64,000 nt of DNA from Spirosoma sordidisoli (GCF_004138325.1 NZ_SBLB01000011.1:62001-126000); one strand, 5' to 3'; shown: positions 7,496 through 17,248, numbered from the stretch's first letter. Made by a program: numbers and translations. The notes: generated from the letters alone by a model not told the origin.

Positions 7496-9061
7496 TTATT
7501 TCGCCTTCATATAGGCAAACGGAATAATCATTTCCTCGAGCGAAACCCCGCCATGCTGGAAAGTATTCCGGTAGTGGTTCACGTAGTAGTTGTAATTATT
7601 CGGGTAAGCGAAGAAGTAATCCTCGAGCGTGAACACATAGGCTGTAGAGACATGCGGCTTGGGCAGGAAGAGCCGCTCAGGCTTACGTCCTACAAACAAA
7701 TGATTCTCTTCGAAACCGAGGTTCTTACCCTGTTTGTAGCGCAGGTTGGTGTTGGTTTCGCGATACCCCACAATCTTGGCGGGCTTCTGCACGCGAATCA
7801 TGCCGTGGTCAGTCGTCACGATAAGGCGACCACCCTTGGCCGCAATCTTCTGCACAAACTCAAGCAGGGGCGAATGCAGGAACCAGGACCGGGTAATGCT
7901 CCGGTAGGCCGACTCGTCAGGCGCCAGCTCCTTGATCATAGCCATATCTGTACGGGCGTGACTAAGCATATCGACGAAGTTGTAAACAACCACGTTCAGC
8001 TGGTTCTGGAGTAAATTGTTGAAGTTGTCGACCAGCGATTTACCCTGGTTTACGTTCAGGATTTTATGGTAAGACATCTTCACATCCAGCCGGCTCTGGG
8101 TCAGCTGCCGACGCAGAAACTCGTCTTCGTGGTTATTAAGCCCCTCGTCTTCATTATCATCGTTGACCCACAGGTCCGGGTGCTTGCGTTCCATCTCGCT
8201 CGGCATCATGCCGGAGAAAATAGCGTTCCGGGCAAATCCAGTTGTTGTGGGCAGAATGGAATAATACGATGATTCCTCTTCTACCGAGAAGTAATCAGCC
8301 AGAAGCGGCTCAATGGCCTTCCACTGGTCGTACCGCAGGTTATCGATCAGAATAAAGAAAAGCGGAGGCTGGTTGCCACTCTGATCGACCAGCGGGAACA
8401 CTTTCTTGCGCATCAGCTGATGCGACATGACAGGGCTTTCGGCTTTCGGATCGTTCAGCCAGTCTTCGTAGTTGTCCATGACGAACTTACAGAACGTAGC
8501 ATTGGCTTCGCTCTTCTGCATGTTCATCACCTCCGACATACTTTTGTCCTGCGAGCTATCCAGCTCCAGTTCCCAGTATATCAGCTTTTTATATACATCA
8601 GACCACTCGCTATGATCCATGCGGTCATTATACTGCATGGAAATATTCCGGAAGTCCTGCTGGTAGCCGATGTTGGTCCGCTCGGTAACGAGCCGTTTGT
8701 TGTCCAGTATTTTCTTGACCGATAGCAGAATCTGGTTCGGGTTGAGAGGCTTGATGAGATAATCGGCAATTTTAGAGCCGATGGCCTCTTCCATGATGTG
8801 CTCTTCCTCGCTCTTAGTGATCATCACAACCGGCAGGTTAGGCCGCATCTGTTTGATCTGCGATAACGTCTCGAGCCCCGTCATACCGGGCATCATTTCG
8901 TCGAGGAATACAACATCGTAATTACTCTGTTCAACCTGATCGAGCGCGTCGGCTCCGCTATTGACCGATGTAACGTCATAGCCTTTGTTTTTCAGGAAAA
9001 GGATGTGGGGTTTGAGAAGATCAATCTCATCGTCGGCCCAGAGTATCGAATAGTTTTGCAT
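7496..9061 (-). CDS. porX: PorX-type response regulator with PglZ domain
   Basis: A 521-residue two-domain protein. Residues 1-120 form a receiver domain: acidic pair D10-D11 in WADDE, phospho-acceptor D54 in VFLDEMMPG, T82, and K104 in YLIKPLNP. The rest is an alkaline-phosphatase-fold PglZ domain (FFILIDNLRYDQW near 255; VTTDHGM near 435). This arrangement is PorX, which with the sensor PorY controls genes of the type IX secretion system in Porphyromonas and has phosphodiesterase activity. Starts at 9061 and 9067 (MHMQNYS) are equally possible; the family usually begins at the later Met. No PorY or T9SS gene is nearby. A 298-bp gap separates it from the divergent LysM gene. Confidence 0.92.
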   Translation of the reverse strand: MQNYSILWADDEIDLLKPHILFLKNKGYDVTSVNSGADALDQVEQSNYDVVFLDEMMPGMTGLETLSQIKQMRPNLPVVMITKSEEEHIMEEAIGSKIADYLIKPLNPNQILLSVKKILDNKRLVTERTNIGYQQDFRNISMQYNDRMDHSEWSDVYKKLIYWELELDSSQDKSMSEVMNMQKSEANATFCKFVMDNYEDWLNDPKAESPVMSHQLMRKKVFPLVDQSGNQPPLFFILIDNLRYDQWKAIEPLLADYFSVEEESSYYSILPTTTGFARNAIFSGMMPSEMERKHPDLWVNDDNEDEGLNNHEDEFLRRQLTQSRLDVKMSYHKILNVNQGKSLVDNFNNLLQNQLNVVVYNFVDMLSHARTDMAMIKELAPDESAYRSITRSWFLHSPLLEFVQKIAAKGGRLIVTTDHGMIRVQKPAKIVGYRETNTNLRYKQGKNLGFEENHLFVGRKPERLFLPKPHVSTAYVFTLEDYFFAYPNNYNYYVNHYRNTFQHGGVSLEEMIIPFAYMKAK

Positions 9062-9359
9062 ATGCATTAGTTGAATGAAAAACACGGACCAGCCGCTTGG
9101 CTTTCGGCTGGTTCTGTCAGAAAATCGGCGTACCGATTGGTACAATTCTAAACGTCAAACGTCCAGTTCTGTTTGGGTGGTTCGTTATTTAAAGCCGGAT
9201 TCCGGTATTTAACAAGAATTAACACCCCCCGCCACCACCGGTTGATAAACGGAAATAGCCTTAAAATCCGTTTGTCGGTAAACACCGCCGTATTTTTACA
9301 TTAATTTTACCAACGTTACCGTCTTGTCTTAGAGCCAGGCAGCGGGCACAGCCCAACCC

Positions 9360-10511
9360 ATGAAGAAACGTATTGTAGTAACCGCTTCCGCTTTGTTGCT
9401 TGGCGGGGTTTTGTTTAGTTCAGCATCGCTTGCCAGCTCTTCGGAGCCAATGCTGACCGACTCGGTCGGCGTCGAAAAAAAGGATGGTAAGCGCTTTATT
9501 CTCCACCGTGTTGACGAAGGCCAGACCCTGTTTGCGATCGCCCGTCGGTACGGGCGATCAGTAGCTGAAATCAAGGCCGCTAACCCGGATATGAACGATG
9601 CCGTCCGCTACGACCAGCTTGTCCGGATTCCGCTCCCCGACGGCGCCCTCAGCCGAAAGCAGGAAAAAGCGATCGACAAGGCCATTAAAAAAGAAGAGAA
9701 AGAACAAAAACGGGTAGCAAAAGCCGAGCCAGACGTCAATAAAGACGCTAAGCGCACCGACGACCCGGCCCGCTCGGGAATTCACGTGGTAGAGCCCGGT
9801 CAAACCCTCTACAGCCTGGCCGTTCGCTATGGCGTGTCGCAGGACGATCTGCGCCGTTGGAACAGCCTCAGCGCCAATAACGTACTGATCGGGCAGGCCC
9901 TGATCGTATCGGAAAAGGCCTATCAGGCTCGTATTCCAGCCGGTCCTGTTCCAACCGTAGCCGTCAAAACGCCCGACACGCCGGCCCGGACGCCCGCGCG
10001 TACCGCCGATACCCGCAAACCTGAACCCGCCCGTACCGATCCGCCCAGAAACGACCCGCCCAAAGAGGATAAACAGCGGCCCGAACCTGCTCCCCCGATA
10101 GCCCGAACCGAGCGTCCTACCCCGCCCCCCGCAACCGAACCACGCCGGACAGACACCCCACCCACGCCGGCTGCCAAACCTGCCGAGGCCGAGGTTGAAC
10201 TGCCCCGCCCGGGCAACGACGCACCCATGCCTACCCGGGGCCGCCGTCTGTCAGACAGTGGCGTTGCCGAAATTATCGAAGGCGACGGATCGGGTAAGTA
10301 CCTGGCTCTTCACCGCACCGCCCCCATCGGCACGCTGGTACAAGTACGCAACCTGTTCAACAACCAGAGTTTGTGGGTCAAAGTGATTGGGCGGCTGCCC
10401 GACACCGGCGTCAACGACAAAATCCTGATAAAACTCTCGGCGCAGGCCTTCGCGAAACTTTCGCCCGAGGACCGACGTTTTCGGGCTGAGGTGAGTTATA
10501 TTGTTCGGTAG
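9360..10511 (+). CDS. Exported protein with two LysM domains and an RlpA-like C-terminus
   Basis: A 383-residue protein with a signal peptide (about 1-26). LysM 1 is at about 46-94 (HRVDEGQTLFAIARRYGRS) and LysM 2 at about 140-186 (HVVEPGQTLYSLAVRYGVS); these bind peptidoglycan. A proline/arginine/threonine-rich linker of about 100 residues follows, then a domain at about 308-383 (APIGTLVQVRNLFNNQSLWV ...) resembling the double-psi beta-barrel of RlpA-like proteins. The catalytic aspartate expected in true RlpA lytic transglycosylases was not identified, so a structural or cell-wall-binding role is as likely as enzymatic activity. It is the first gene in a compact group with the next two genes. 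Confidence 0.85.
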   Translation: MKKRIVVTASALLLGGVLFSSASLASSSEPMLTDSVGVEKKDGKRFILHRVDEGQTLFAIARRYGRSVAEIKAANPDMNDAVRYDQLVRIPLPDGALSRKQEKAIDKAIKKEEKEQKRVAKAEPDVNKDAKRTDDPARSGIHVVEPGQTLYSLAVRYGVSQDDLRRWNSLSANNVLIGQALIVSEKAYQARIPAGPVPTVAVKTPDTPARTPARTADTRKPEPARTDPPRNDPPKEDKQRPEPAPPIARTERPTPPPATEPRRTDTPPTPAAKPAEAEVELPRPGNDAPMPTRGRRLSDSGVAEIIEGDGSGKYLALHRTAPIGTLVQVRNLFNNQSLWVKVIGRLPDTGVNDKILIKLSAQAFAKLSPEDRRFRAEVSYIVR

Positions 10512-10521
10512 ATACCGAGTT

Positions 10522-10740
10522 ATGGAAAAAGAAACCAAAGAGGAACGAATTGCCCGGCGCCATCGGGAACGCGATGAGCAGATGAAGGGAACGGTAGGCT
10601 ATCAGACCTTCAACGTGATGTTCGTCATGGCTTATCCGTTCATTGCCGTGTTTACGTTTGTAATGTCTACGCTGCTGGCGTTGTTTTCGGGGGTTTCCCG
10701 GGCTATGGCGTGGGTAGTGAGCGGAGGAAAAAGCCGATGA
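10522..10740 (+). CDS. Small membrane protein
   Basis: A 72-residue protein with a highly charged N-terminal 25 residues (MEKETKEERIARRHRERDEQ) and one or two membrane segments (about 31-55). The ATG at 10522 is preferred to the in-frame upstream TTG because it begins the charged region and leaves a short intergenic space after the LysM gene. Its stop codon overlaps the next start as ATGA, which argues that it is translated. No family recognised. Confidence 0.65.
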   Translation: MEKETKEERIARRHRERDEQMKGTVGYQTFNVMFVMAYPFIAVFTFVMSTLLALFSGVSRAMAWVVSGGKSR

Positions 10741-11543
10741 CCCCAATAACGCAGGCCGCGACACCCGCTGATCCAGCTTTGTTGAAAGATTTTTTAGATG
10801 CGAAGGCCGATCATTACAATCGGCCTTCGTTCATTGAACGCGACCCGATCAGCATTCCACACCGGTTTTCGCGCCGGCAGGATATTGAAATCATGGGGTT
10901 CTGGGCGGCCGTTCTGGCCTGGGGGCAGCGGCCTGTCATCCTGAAAAAAGCCAATGAGCTGATTGACCTCATGGACGGCGCGCCCTATGACTTTGTCCGT
11001 TCCCATCAGGAGAGTGACCTTACCCGGTTCCTGGCGTTTAAACACCGCACCTTCAACGCAACCGACGCGCTTTACTTCCTGCACTTTTTCCGGACCTATT
11101 ACCAGGCAAACGACTCGCTGGAAGATGCCTTTCTGACCGATTCTACCTCAACGACTGGCACCACGGTTGAGCTGGCGCTGGTTACCTTTCACGACCGGTT
11201 CTGCTGCGACCCGTTCTTTCCGGACCGGACCCGTAAACACATTGCCACGCCCGCCCGCAACTCGTCCTGCAAACGGCTGCTGATGTTTCTGCGCTGGATG
11301 GTCAGACGAGATGACCGGGGTGTAGATTTTGGCCTCTGGACGCGGTTGAGGCCGGAGCAGCTGGTGATGCCGATCGATGTACACGTCAACCGCGTAGCCC
11401 GGTCGCTAGGTCTGCTCAGCCGGCCTCAGACCGACTGGAAAGCAGCCATCGAATTAACCGACACGCTTCGCCAGTTCGACCCAGCCGATCCTGTCCGTTA
11501 CGATTTCGCGTTGTTCGGCCTGGGCGTCGAAGGCGAAATGTAA
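10737..11543 (+). CDS. TIGR02757 family protein
   Basis: A 268-residue protein of the TIGR02757/DUF2400 family, a helical, conserved but uncharacterised group common in Bacteroidetes. Recognisable parts are 'IPHRFSRRQDIEIMGFWAAV' near 45-64, 'KRLLMFLRWMVR' near 180 and 'VMPIDVHVNRVARSLGL' near 215; the last resembles the helix-hairpin-helix-type segment seen in DNA glycosylase relatives. Start is set by the ATGA overlap with the preceding small membrane protein gene, which suggests coupled translation. Function unknown. Confidence 0.85.
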   Translation: MTPITQAATPADPALLKDFLDAKADHYNRPSFIERDPISIPHRFSRRQDIEIMGFWAAVLAWGQRPVILKKANELIDLMDGAPYDFVRSHQESDLTRFLAFKHRTFNATDALYFLHFFRTYYQANDSLEDAFLTDSTSTTGTTVELALVTFHDRFCCDPFFPDRTRKHIATPARNSSCKRLLMFLRWMVRRDDRGVDFGLWTRLRPEQLVMPIDVHVNRVARSLGLLSRPQTDWKAAIELTDTLRQFDPADPVRYDFALFGLGVEGEM

Positions 11544-11663
11544 TTCATCCTCAACGCTCCGCCCCTCTCAGTGACGTACGGCCTTCGGTATGTTATCGGA
11601 TCAACTTCGGTACTGCCCGGCACGTAATCCCGGTCGGCTGAATTGTTCAGACAGTTTAGCGAC

Positions 11664-13949
11664 TTAGAGTTTTACCGACCGGAGCCGCAAACTGTTTGTC
11701 ACGACCGACACCGAGCTGAGGGCCATAGCTCCTCCCGCAATCATCGGACTCAGCAGGAAGCCGAACGACGGATAAAGTACACCGGCTGCAATCGGAATGC
11801 CAATCAGGTTATAGATAAAGGCCCAAAACAGGTTCTGTCGAATGGTCTGTACCGTTTTCTTCGACAACTGAAGCGCCTTCGGAACGCTGTTCAGATCGGA
11901 GGTGATGAGCGTCATTCGGGCTACGTCCATAGCAATATCCGACCCTTTACCCATAGCAATACTCACATCGGCCTGGGCCAGGGCTTCGGAGTCGTTGATT
12001 CCATCGCCAACCATCGCCACAACATGGCCCTGCTTCTGTAACTCCGTGATAAATTCGGCTTTTTCTGCGGGCAGAACCCCGGCCTTGTAGCTACGTAGAC
12101 CTATCTGACGGGCAACAGCCTCGGCCGTATGGATGGTATCGCCCGTGAGCATATACACGGCTATGCCCCGCTGCTGAAGCGTTTCGATAGCCTGCTTCGA
12201 CGTCGCCTTGATGGGATCGGCAATGGCAATGATGGCCAGGAGCTGGCGGCTGGCGGCACTTGTCCGGCCGAAGAAAACGACCGTTTTGGCCTGCGCCTGT
12301 AACTGTTCAGCCTGCTGTTGCTGATCGTCATGAAGATCAATACCGTACTCAGCCAGCAGGTTCTGGTTGCCAATCAGGTAGGTGGTATCGTCATACTGAC
12401 TGATCACGCCTTTGCCGGTTATGCTGTTGAACGTACCCGCGTGAGCGGGCACCAGGGCCTGGGTTTTCAGGTAGTCGGTAACGGCCGTTGCCAGCGGATG
12501 TTCTGACTGCGACTCCAGCTGATACAAAACCCCTCCTTCGCGTTGTTGATCCGCATCGGGTACCAGCCAGATCAAGTCAGTTACCAGCGGTTTTCCTTCC
12601 GTAATCGTACCCGTCTTGTCGAGCACGACCGCGTTGACCCGACGGCCCATTTCGAGGCTGCCGGCATCTTTGATGAGAATATTGTTCTCGGCTCCCTTCC
12701 CAACCCCAACCATGATAGCCGTAGGAGTGGCCAGCCCCAGTGCGCATGGACAGGCAATGACCAGCACCGTTACGGCGGTCAGCAGTGCCGTTGTGAACGA
12801 ATCGCCGGTGGGGGCTACCGTATCGCCCAGGGTCAGCCAGAACACAAAGGTCAGCACCGAAATGGCGATGACAATCGGCACAAAAATACCCGCAATTCGG
12901 TCGACCAGCTGCTGAACAGGCGCTTTACTACCCTGCGCGTCCTGCACCGCCCGGATAATCTGGGCCAGCACCGTATCAGCCCCTACTTTTTCGGCGCTGA
13001 ACCGAAAACTGCCTTTCTGATTGATGGTTCCGGCGAAGACCCTGGCCCCTGCCTGTTTTTCAACCGGCACCGGCTCTCCCGAAATCATACTCTCGTCGAC
13101 GAACGACCCGCCCGACTCAACCTGTCCATCGACTGGAATCCGCTCCCCTGGCCGCACAATGAGTACCTGCCCGACGCGCACCTGCGCAATCGGCACGTCA
13201 TGCTCGCCGGTTTCGTCGGCCACCAGAACGGTTTTGGGTTGCAGTCCCATCAGTTTTCGGATGGCCGACGAGGTACTCGATTTAGCCCGCTCTTCGAGTA
13301 ACTTACCCAGTAGAATAAAGACGATCACCACGGCAGCGGCTTCGAAGTATACGTGCGGATGCAAACCGCGCCGGTGCCAGAAATCGGGGTAGAGTGTGTT
13401 GAAAACGCTGAACACAAACGCAATACCGGTGCTCAGCGCTACCAGTGTATCCATATTGGCTTTGCCATGGCGGGCCTGGCGCCAGGCGTTGACGAAGAAC
13501 GACCGGCCAAAGCCAAACACGACCGGCGCCGACAAGGCCATCATAATATAGTTACCCCAGGCCCAGTCCATGAAGAGCATACCGATGATCACGACGGGAG
13601 CCGCCAGCGCTGAAGCCCAGATCGTGCGCTCTTTGAGTATCTGATAGTGCTTCTGCTGCGCTTCATCCTGGACCTGCTGGGCGCTTTCGGGGTCTTCGGC
13701 GTCGATAACGATATCGTAGCCCACAGCTCGGACGGCCGTTTGCAGGGCGTCGGGGGTAACGACCTGCGGGTCGAACTCTACCCAGGCATTCTGGTTGGCA
13801 TAGTTCACCCCGGCATCCCGTACGCCCGCCGTATGTTTCAGCGTCGACTCGACGCTAACCGCGCAGGCTGCGCAGCTCATCTCCAGCACCGGAAACGTTT
13901 TCCGAACTGAGGATGCTGACCGGGCCGACGGAACTGGACTTGCATTCAT
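11664..13949 (-). CDS. copA: Copper-exporting P1B-type ATPase
   Basis: A 761-residue heavy-metal ATPase in the inner membrane. One N-terminal HMA domain carries the metal site MSCAACA (C26, C29). The transmembrane metal site is C400-P-C402; the phosphorylated aspartate is D444 in DKTGTITEGK; the hinge reads MVGDGINDSEALAQADV. The last helices contain YN (AFIYNLIGIP) and MALSS, which together with CPC mark the Cu(I) type. It pumps Cu(I) out of the cytoplasm. A small HMA protein gene lies 41 bp upstream on the same strand, so the two form a chaperone-pump operon. No regulator of the CueR, CsoR or CopY type is adjacent. Confidence 0.95.
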   Translation of the reverse strand: MNASPVPSARSASSVRKTFPVLEMSCAACAVSVESTLKHTAGVRDAGVNYANQNAWVEFDPQVVTPDALQTAVRAVGYDIVIDAEDPESAQQVQDEAQQKHYQILKERTIWASALAAPVVIIGMLFMDWAWGNYIMMALSAPVVFGFGRSFFVNAWRQARHGKANMDTLVALSTGIAFVFSVFNTLYPDFWHRRGLHPHVYFEAAAVVIVFILLGKLLEERAKSSTSSAIRKLMGLQPKTVLVADETGEHDVPIAQVRVGQVLIVRPGERIPVDGQVESGGSFVDESMISGEPVPVEKQAGARVFAGTINQKGSFRFSAEKVGADTVLAQIIRAVQDAQGSKAPVQQLVDRIAGIFVPIVIAISVLTFVFWLTLGDTVAPTGDSFTTALLTAVTVLVIACPCALGLATPTAIMVGVGKGAENNILIKDAGSLEMGRRVNAVVLDKTGTITEGKPLVTDLIWLVPDADQQREGGVLYQLESQSEHPLATAVTDYLKTQALVPAHAGTFNSITGKGVISQYDDTTYLIGNQNLLAEYGIDLHDDQQQQAEQLQAQAKTVVFFGRTSAASRQLLAIIAIADPIKATSKQAIETLQQRGIAVYMLTGDTIHTAEAVARQIGLRSYKAGVLPAEKAEFITELQKQGHVVAMVGDGINDSEALAQADVSIAMGKGSDIAMDVARMTLITSDLNSVPKALQLSKKTVQTIRQNLFWAFIYNLIGIPIAAGVLYPSFGFLLSPMIAGGAMALSSVSVVTNSLRLRSVKL

Positions 13950-13990
13950 AACTAAGTTGTTGAGGGTACCACGACAGCGGTCGGGGGTGA

Positions 13991-14200
13991 TCAGGACAGC
14001 GGCTCCGCTTTGTAGCCAGCCTTCTCGATGGCCTGTGTAACGGCTGCATCACTGGTCGCTGTGTCAACGGTAAGCACCCGGTTTGGGCTTTGCAGATCGA
14101 CCTGCCAGGCGTTTTCACCAACGGCCTCGTTGAGGAAAGGCGTGACCGCGGCCACGCAGTTTGCGCACTTTATGTTGGTTTTGAATTGCTTTGCGTCCAT
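13991..14200 (-). CDS. Small heavy-metal-associated (HMA) protein, CopZ-like
   Basis: A 69-residue HMA domain with a KCANCVAAV metal site (C12, C15), beta-alpha-beta-beta-alpha-beta spacing and the ending YKAEPLS typical of copper chaperones. The start at ATG 14200 gives a standard chaperone length; an in-frame start 11 codons upstream adds a tail without similarity. By its position before copA it probably delivers Cu(I) to the pump. Confidence 0.9.
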   Translation of the reverse strand: MDAKQFKTNIKCANCVAAVTPFLNEAVGENAWQVDLQSPNRVLTVDTATSDAAVTQAIEKAGYKAEPLS

Positions 14201-14240
14201 GATGTTGTGGTTTGTTTGAGATGTATGTATCAAACAAAGG

Positions 14241-14292
14241 TCTGCACACGGGGGCAGTTTTTCCGTACAGAATTACTACCCTCGTGTGCAGA
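14241..14292. promoter_or_regulatory. Inverted repeat upstream of the copper operon
   Basis: Arms of 17 bp (14241-14257 and 14276-14292) match at 15 of 17 positions; the outer 10 bp (TCTGCACACG / CGTGTGCAGA) are perfect. The spacer is 18 bp. It lies in the 170-bp gap between the stop of the permease gene and the start of the HMA gene. It may be an operator for the copper operon or a terminator of the permease gene; on the minus strand it is followed by CCTTTGTTTG rather than a clean T-run, so I favour an operator weakly. Confidence 0.45.
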
Positions 14293-14370
14293 TTCTTTCG
14301 ATCTCTTTGTAACAAACCTCTGTAGATTAACGCTTAGTTCACGACTCGAATTTCATTTGAATTATTATCC

Positions 14371-16776
14371 TCATTCGCTCCGCAGACTTTTGACCGGGTT
14401 CAGCAGGGCCGCTTTGACGCTCTGGAAACTAACCGTCAGCAAGGCGATACCAACCGACAAAACGGCCGCCAGCGCAAACACCCACCAATGAAGCACGGTG
14501 TGGTAGGCAAACCCGCTCAGCCATTGACTCATTGCCCAGCCCGCTACGGGCGACGCAATCAGGATGGCAATCCCAACCAGCTTCAGAAAATCCTGCGACA
14601 GCAACGCCACCAGACTGGAGACCGACGCCCCCAGCACTTTCCGGATGCCAATCTCTTTGGTCCGCTGCTCAGCCATGAACATCGACAGGCCAAACAGCCC
14701 CATACACGAAATCAGGATAGCCACCCCGGCAAACACGCTGAACAGCAGTTGCTGGGTTTGCTCACGGGCATACAGACGGTCAAAACGCTCGTCGAGAAAC
14801 TGGTAATCGAAAGGGCGCTCGGGGAAGAACTGTTTCCAGACCGCTTCGACCCGGGCTACGGCCGTTGGCATATGCCCGGCAAGGGGCACCGATATCCAGT
14901 TCAGATTGCTGCGGGTCATGATCATGGCAATGGCCGATACGTTCTGGTGAAGTGATTCGAAGTGGTAATCCTTCGTCACCCCGATGATCTGCCCCTGGCT
15001 GGGGCCGTACCGGAACGATTTGCCGATAGCCTGCTCGGGTGTCCAGCCCATCAGCCGAACGGCCGTTTCGTTCAGGATCACCATAGCCGTATCGGTTGGG
15101 AACGAGCGGGAGAAATTACGCCCGGCGGCCATACCGATCCGATACGCCGGAATGAAGTCGTAATCGACCCGCAACGAACGCAGGTTGATCGTCACCGGAG
15201 CCATGGTATCCCCTTTTTCGTACGAGGCATCGTAGGAGTCGAGCAGGCGCCCCGACGGAATCCGCGACGACCGCCCGATGTCTCCCGCTACACCGGCCCG
15301 CTTCAGCTCCTGTTTCAAGGTCTCATAACCCGTCGTCGAATCGCCGATATCGGGCAGGAGCAGCATCTGGTCTTTCTGATAACCCAGCCGGTAGGTCTGT
15401 ATGTAGTTCATCTGGTTGTAAACCACGGCCGTGCAGATGATGAGCGCCACCGCAATAGCAAACTGCGTCACCACCAGCGTTTGCCGCAACCGGCCCGTCC
15501 GAATGGCTGACGTGACCTGCCCTTTCAGCACCCCCAGCGGCCGGAACGAAGTCAGAAAAAAGGCCGGATAGCTACCGGCTACCAGGCCCGTCAGTATCGT
15601 GATACCAAGTAGTATACTCACAAACACCGGGTCGACAAGCTGCCTGACCGACAGTTGCTTGTGGGTAAAATCGTTCAGCACGGGCAGGCCGATCAGCACC
15701 AGAACCAGCGCGATACCCAGCGCAAACACGACGACCAGTATCGACTCACTCAGAAACTGGGCAATAAGCTGGGTACGCAACGCCCCTACCACCTTGCGCA
15801 TCCCCACTTCACGAGCCCGACTGGCCGAACGAGCCGTTGCCAGGTTCATGTAGTTGATGCAGGCGATGAGCAGAATGAACAACCCGATGGCCGAAAACAG
15901 GTAGATATACCGAATATCGCCGGTGGGTTCAACTTCGGAATCGGTATGTGAATACAGGTGAATATCGGTAATCGGCTGTAGCGTCAGCACCGACCATTTT
16001 GAGGGCCTGATGCCCCCCTCCTGCGGCACGTGTTTGTCCTGAAAAGCGCCCATGGCCGCCTGCATCCGCTGAGGGTCTGCCCCCTCCCGAAGCAGCACGT
16101 AGGTGTTGAACGCATTATTACTCCAGTTGGTCCGCAGCCCGTCGGCTCCATACACCCGCGGGTCGTTCAGCGTAGAGAAGGAAATCAGAAAGCTCGGATG
16201 GAAATGGGCCTGGTCGGGCAGGGGTTCAAACACACCCGTCACGGTCAGATCGTACTGGTTGTCGAGCCGCACCGTTTTGCCAATGGGGTTTTCCGTACCA
16301 AAGTACTTCTCTGCCATAGGCCGGGAAAACATAATCGAAAACGGGTTCGCCAGCGCCTGATCCGGATTACCGCTCAGCAGCTGAAAACTCAGCACCCTGA
16401 ACAGGTTACCCTCGGCAAAAAACAGGTCCTGCTCGTTGAACGAATGCTCACCGTATCGGACAAGGCCGTTGTTTTCGAGTGTCCGCACCGCCTGCTCGAC
16501 CTCCGGAAAATCCTGCTTCAGCAACGGCCCAAAGGGCGGGGCCAGCTGAGCCAGCTTCAGCGTGGGTATTCCTTCCGAAGACAGAAACGTACGCGAGATC
16601 CGATACACCCGGTCGGCCTGGGCGTTGTAGCGATCATAGCTCAGCTCATCGCGAACGTAGAGGGCGATCAGCAGAAAGCAGGCCAGCCCAATAGCCACCC
16701 CGGCAATGTTGATGAAACTGAACCCCTTATGCTTCGACAGGTTGCGAAAGGCAATCTTGATGTAGTTGCGTATCAT
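14371..16776 (-). CDS. MacB/FtsX-like ABC transporter permease
   Basis: An 801-residue permease of the MacB/LolC type, with two copies of the module: membrane helix near 20-43, a periplasmic MacB-type domain, three helices containing an FtsX domain (about 285-430), then a second periplasmic domain and a last FtsX domain with three helices (about 680-795). The opening MIRNYIKIAFRNLSKHKGFS and the repeated 'REVGMRKVVGA' / 'KEIGIRKVLGA' motifs are standard. Cytophagales carry many paralogs of this double-length permease whose substrates are unknown; they are thought to act in mechanotransmission or export. No ATPase gene is adjacent. The upstream 97-residue gene is 30 bp away. Confidence 0.9.
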   Translation of the reverse strand: MIRNYIKIAFRNLSKHKGFSFINIAGVAIGLACFLLIALYVRDELSYDRYNAQADRVYRISRTFLSSEGIPTLKLAQLAPPFGPLLKQDFPEVEQAVRTLENNGLVRYGEHSFNEQDLFFAEGNLFRVLSFQLLSGNPDQALANPFSIMFSRPMAEKYFGTENPIGKTVRLDNQYDLTVTGVFEPLPDQAHFHPSFLISFSTLNDPRVYGADGLRTNWSNNAFNTYVLLREGADPQRMQAAMGAFQDKHVPQEGGIRPSKWSVLTLQPITDIHLYSHTDSEVEPTGDIRYIYLFSAIGLFILLIACINYMNLATARSASRAREVGMRKVVGALRTQLIAQFLSESILVVVFALGIALVLVLIGLPVLNDFTHKQLSVRQLVDPVFVSILLGITILTGLVAGSYPAFFLTSFRPLGVLKGQVTSAIRTGRLRQTLVVTQFAIAVALIICTAVVYNQMNYIQTYRLGYQKDQMLLLPDIGDSTTGYETLKQELKRAGVAGDIGRSSRIPSGRLLDSYDASYEKGDTMAPVTINLRSLRVDYDFIPAYRIGMAAGRNFSRSFPTDTAMVILNETAVRLMGWTPEQAIGKSFRYGPSQGQIIGVTKDYHFESLHQNVSAIAMIMTRSNLNWISVPLAGHMPTAVARVEAVWKQFFPERPFDYQFLDERFDRLYAREQTQQLLFSVFAGVAILISCMGLFGLSMFMAEQRTKEIGIRKVLGASVSSLVALLSQDFLKLVGIAILIASPVAGWAMSQWLSGFAYHTVLHWWVFALAAVLSVGIALLTVSFQSVKAALLNPVKSLRSE

Positions 16777-16806
16777 AGGTTAATGACGGCTAAACGGTTT
16801 ATCTCA

Positions 16807-17100
16807 TTACGATCCAATCAGCAGCTGACGCTGAATAGCCATATCTCCCTTTCGCATGAAGGCAATCGGCACAAACGTATCCGTAGGAGCGCCGATGTAG
16901 TAGAGCGACCAGTCCTGATCATACTGCGAAATCATCTGGCGCAGACACTCAACCCGATCAAAGGTGGGAACGGTACAGTCGCCCCAGTAAAAAAGCTCGA
17001 CGCGGTAGTGCAGTTCGTGCTTCTTGCCGTTGATCGTTACGTCGATCTCGATGTCTTGTTTGCCGGGGGTTGAGGGAATAGGAATAGCGATATGTGCCAT
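16807..17100 (-). CDS. Conserved small protein of unknown function
   Basis: A 97-residue, soluble, beta-rich looking protein (MAHIAIPIPSTPGKQDIEID...). It has no signal peptide, membrane helix or motif I recognise. Aromatic and acidic residues are plentiful (VELFYWGDCTVPTFDRVE; DQDWSLYYIG). It is followed after 30 bp by the permease gene on the same strand and could be co-transcribed, which is the only clue to function. Confidence 0.6.
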   Translation of the reverse strand: MAHIAIPIPSTPGKQDIEIDVTINGKKHELHYRVELFYWGDCTVPTFDRVECLRQMISQYDQDWSLYYIGAPTDTFVPIAFMRKGDMAIQRQLLIGS

Positions 17101-17248
17101 AGAAACAGAGGAGTTGGCAACAGAATATGTCTATCAGTACAAGCTACTCGTCAGCCACGGGGCCAACAGACCTATAATCCCCAAACGGCGTACCATTTTT
17201 ACAACCTTCTGACCATCAGACATATAGAGCGAACCATCAACCAATAGT

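Noticed and set aside
16030..17073. Plus-strand open frame of 347 codons opposite the permease gene
   Set aside because: No domain, His/Gln/Arg-rich composition, and it covers a clear permease gene and the 97-residue gene on the minus strand.
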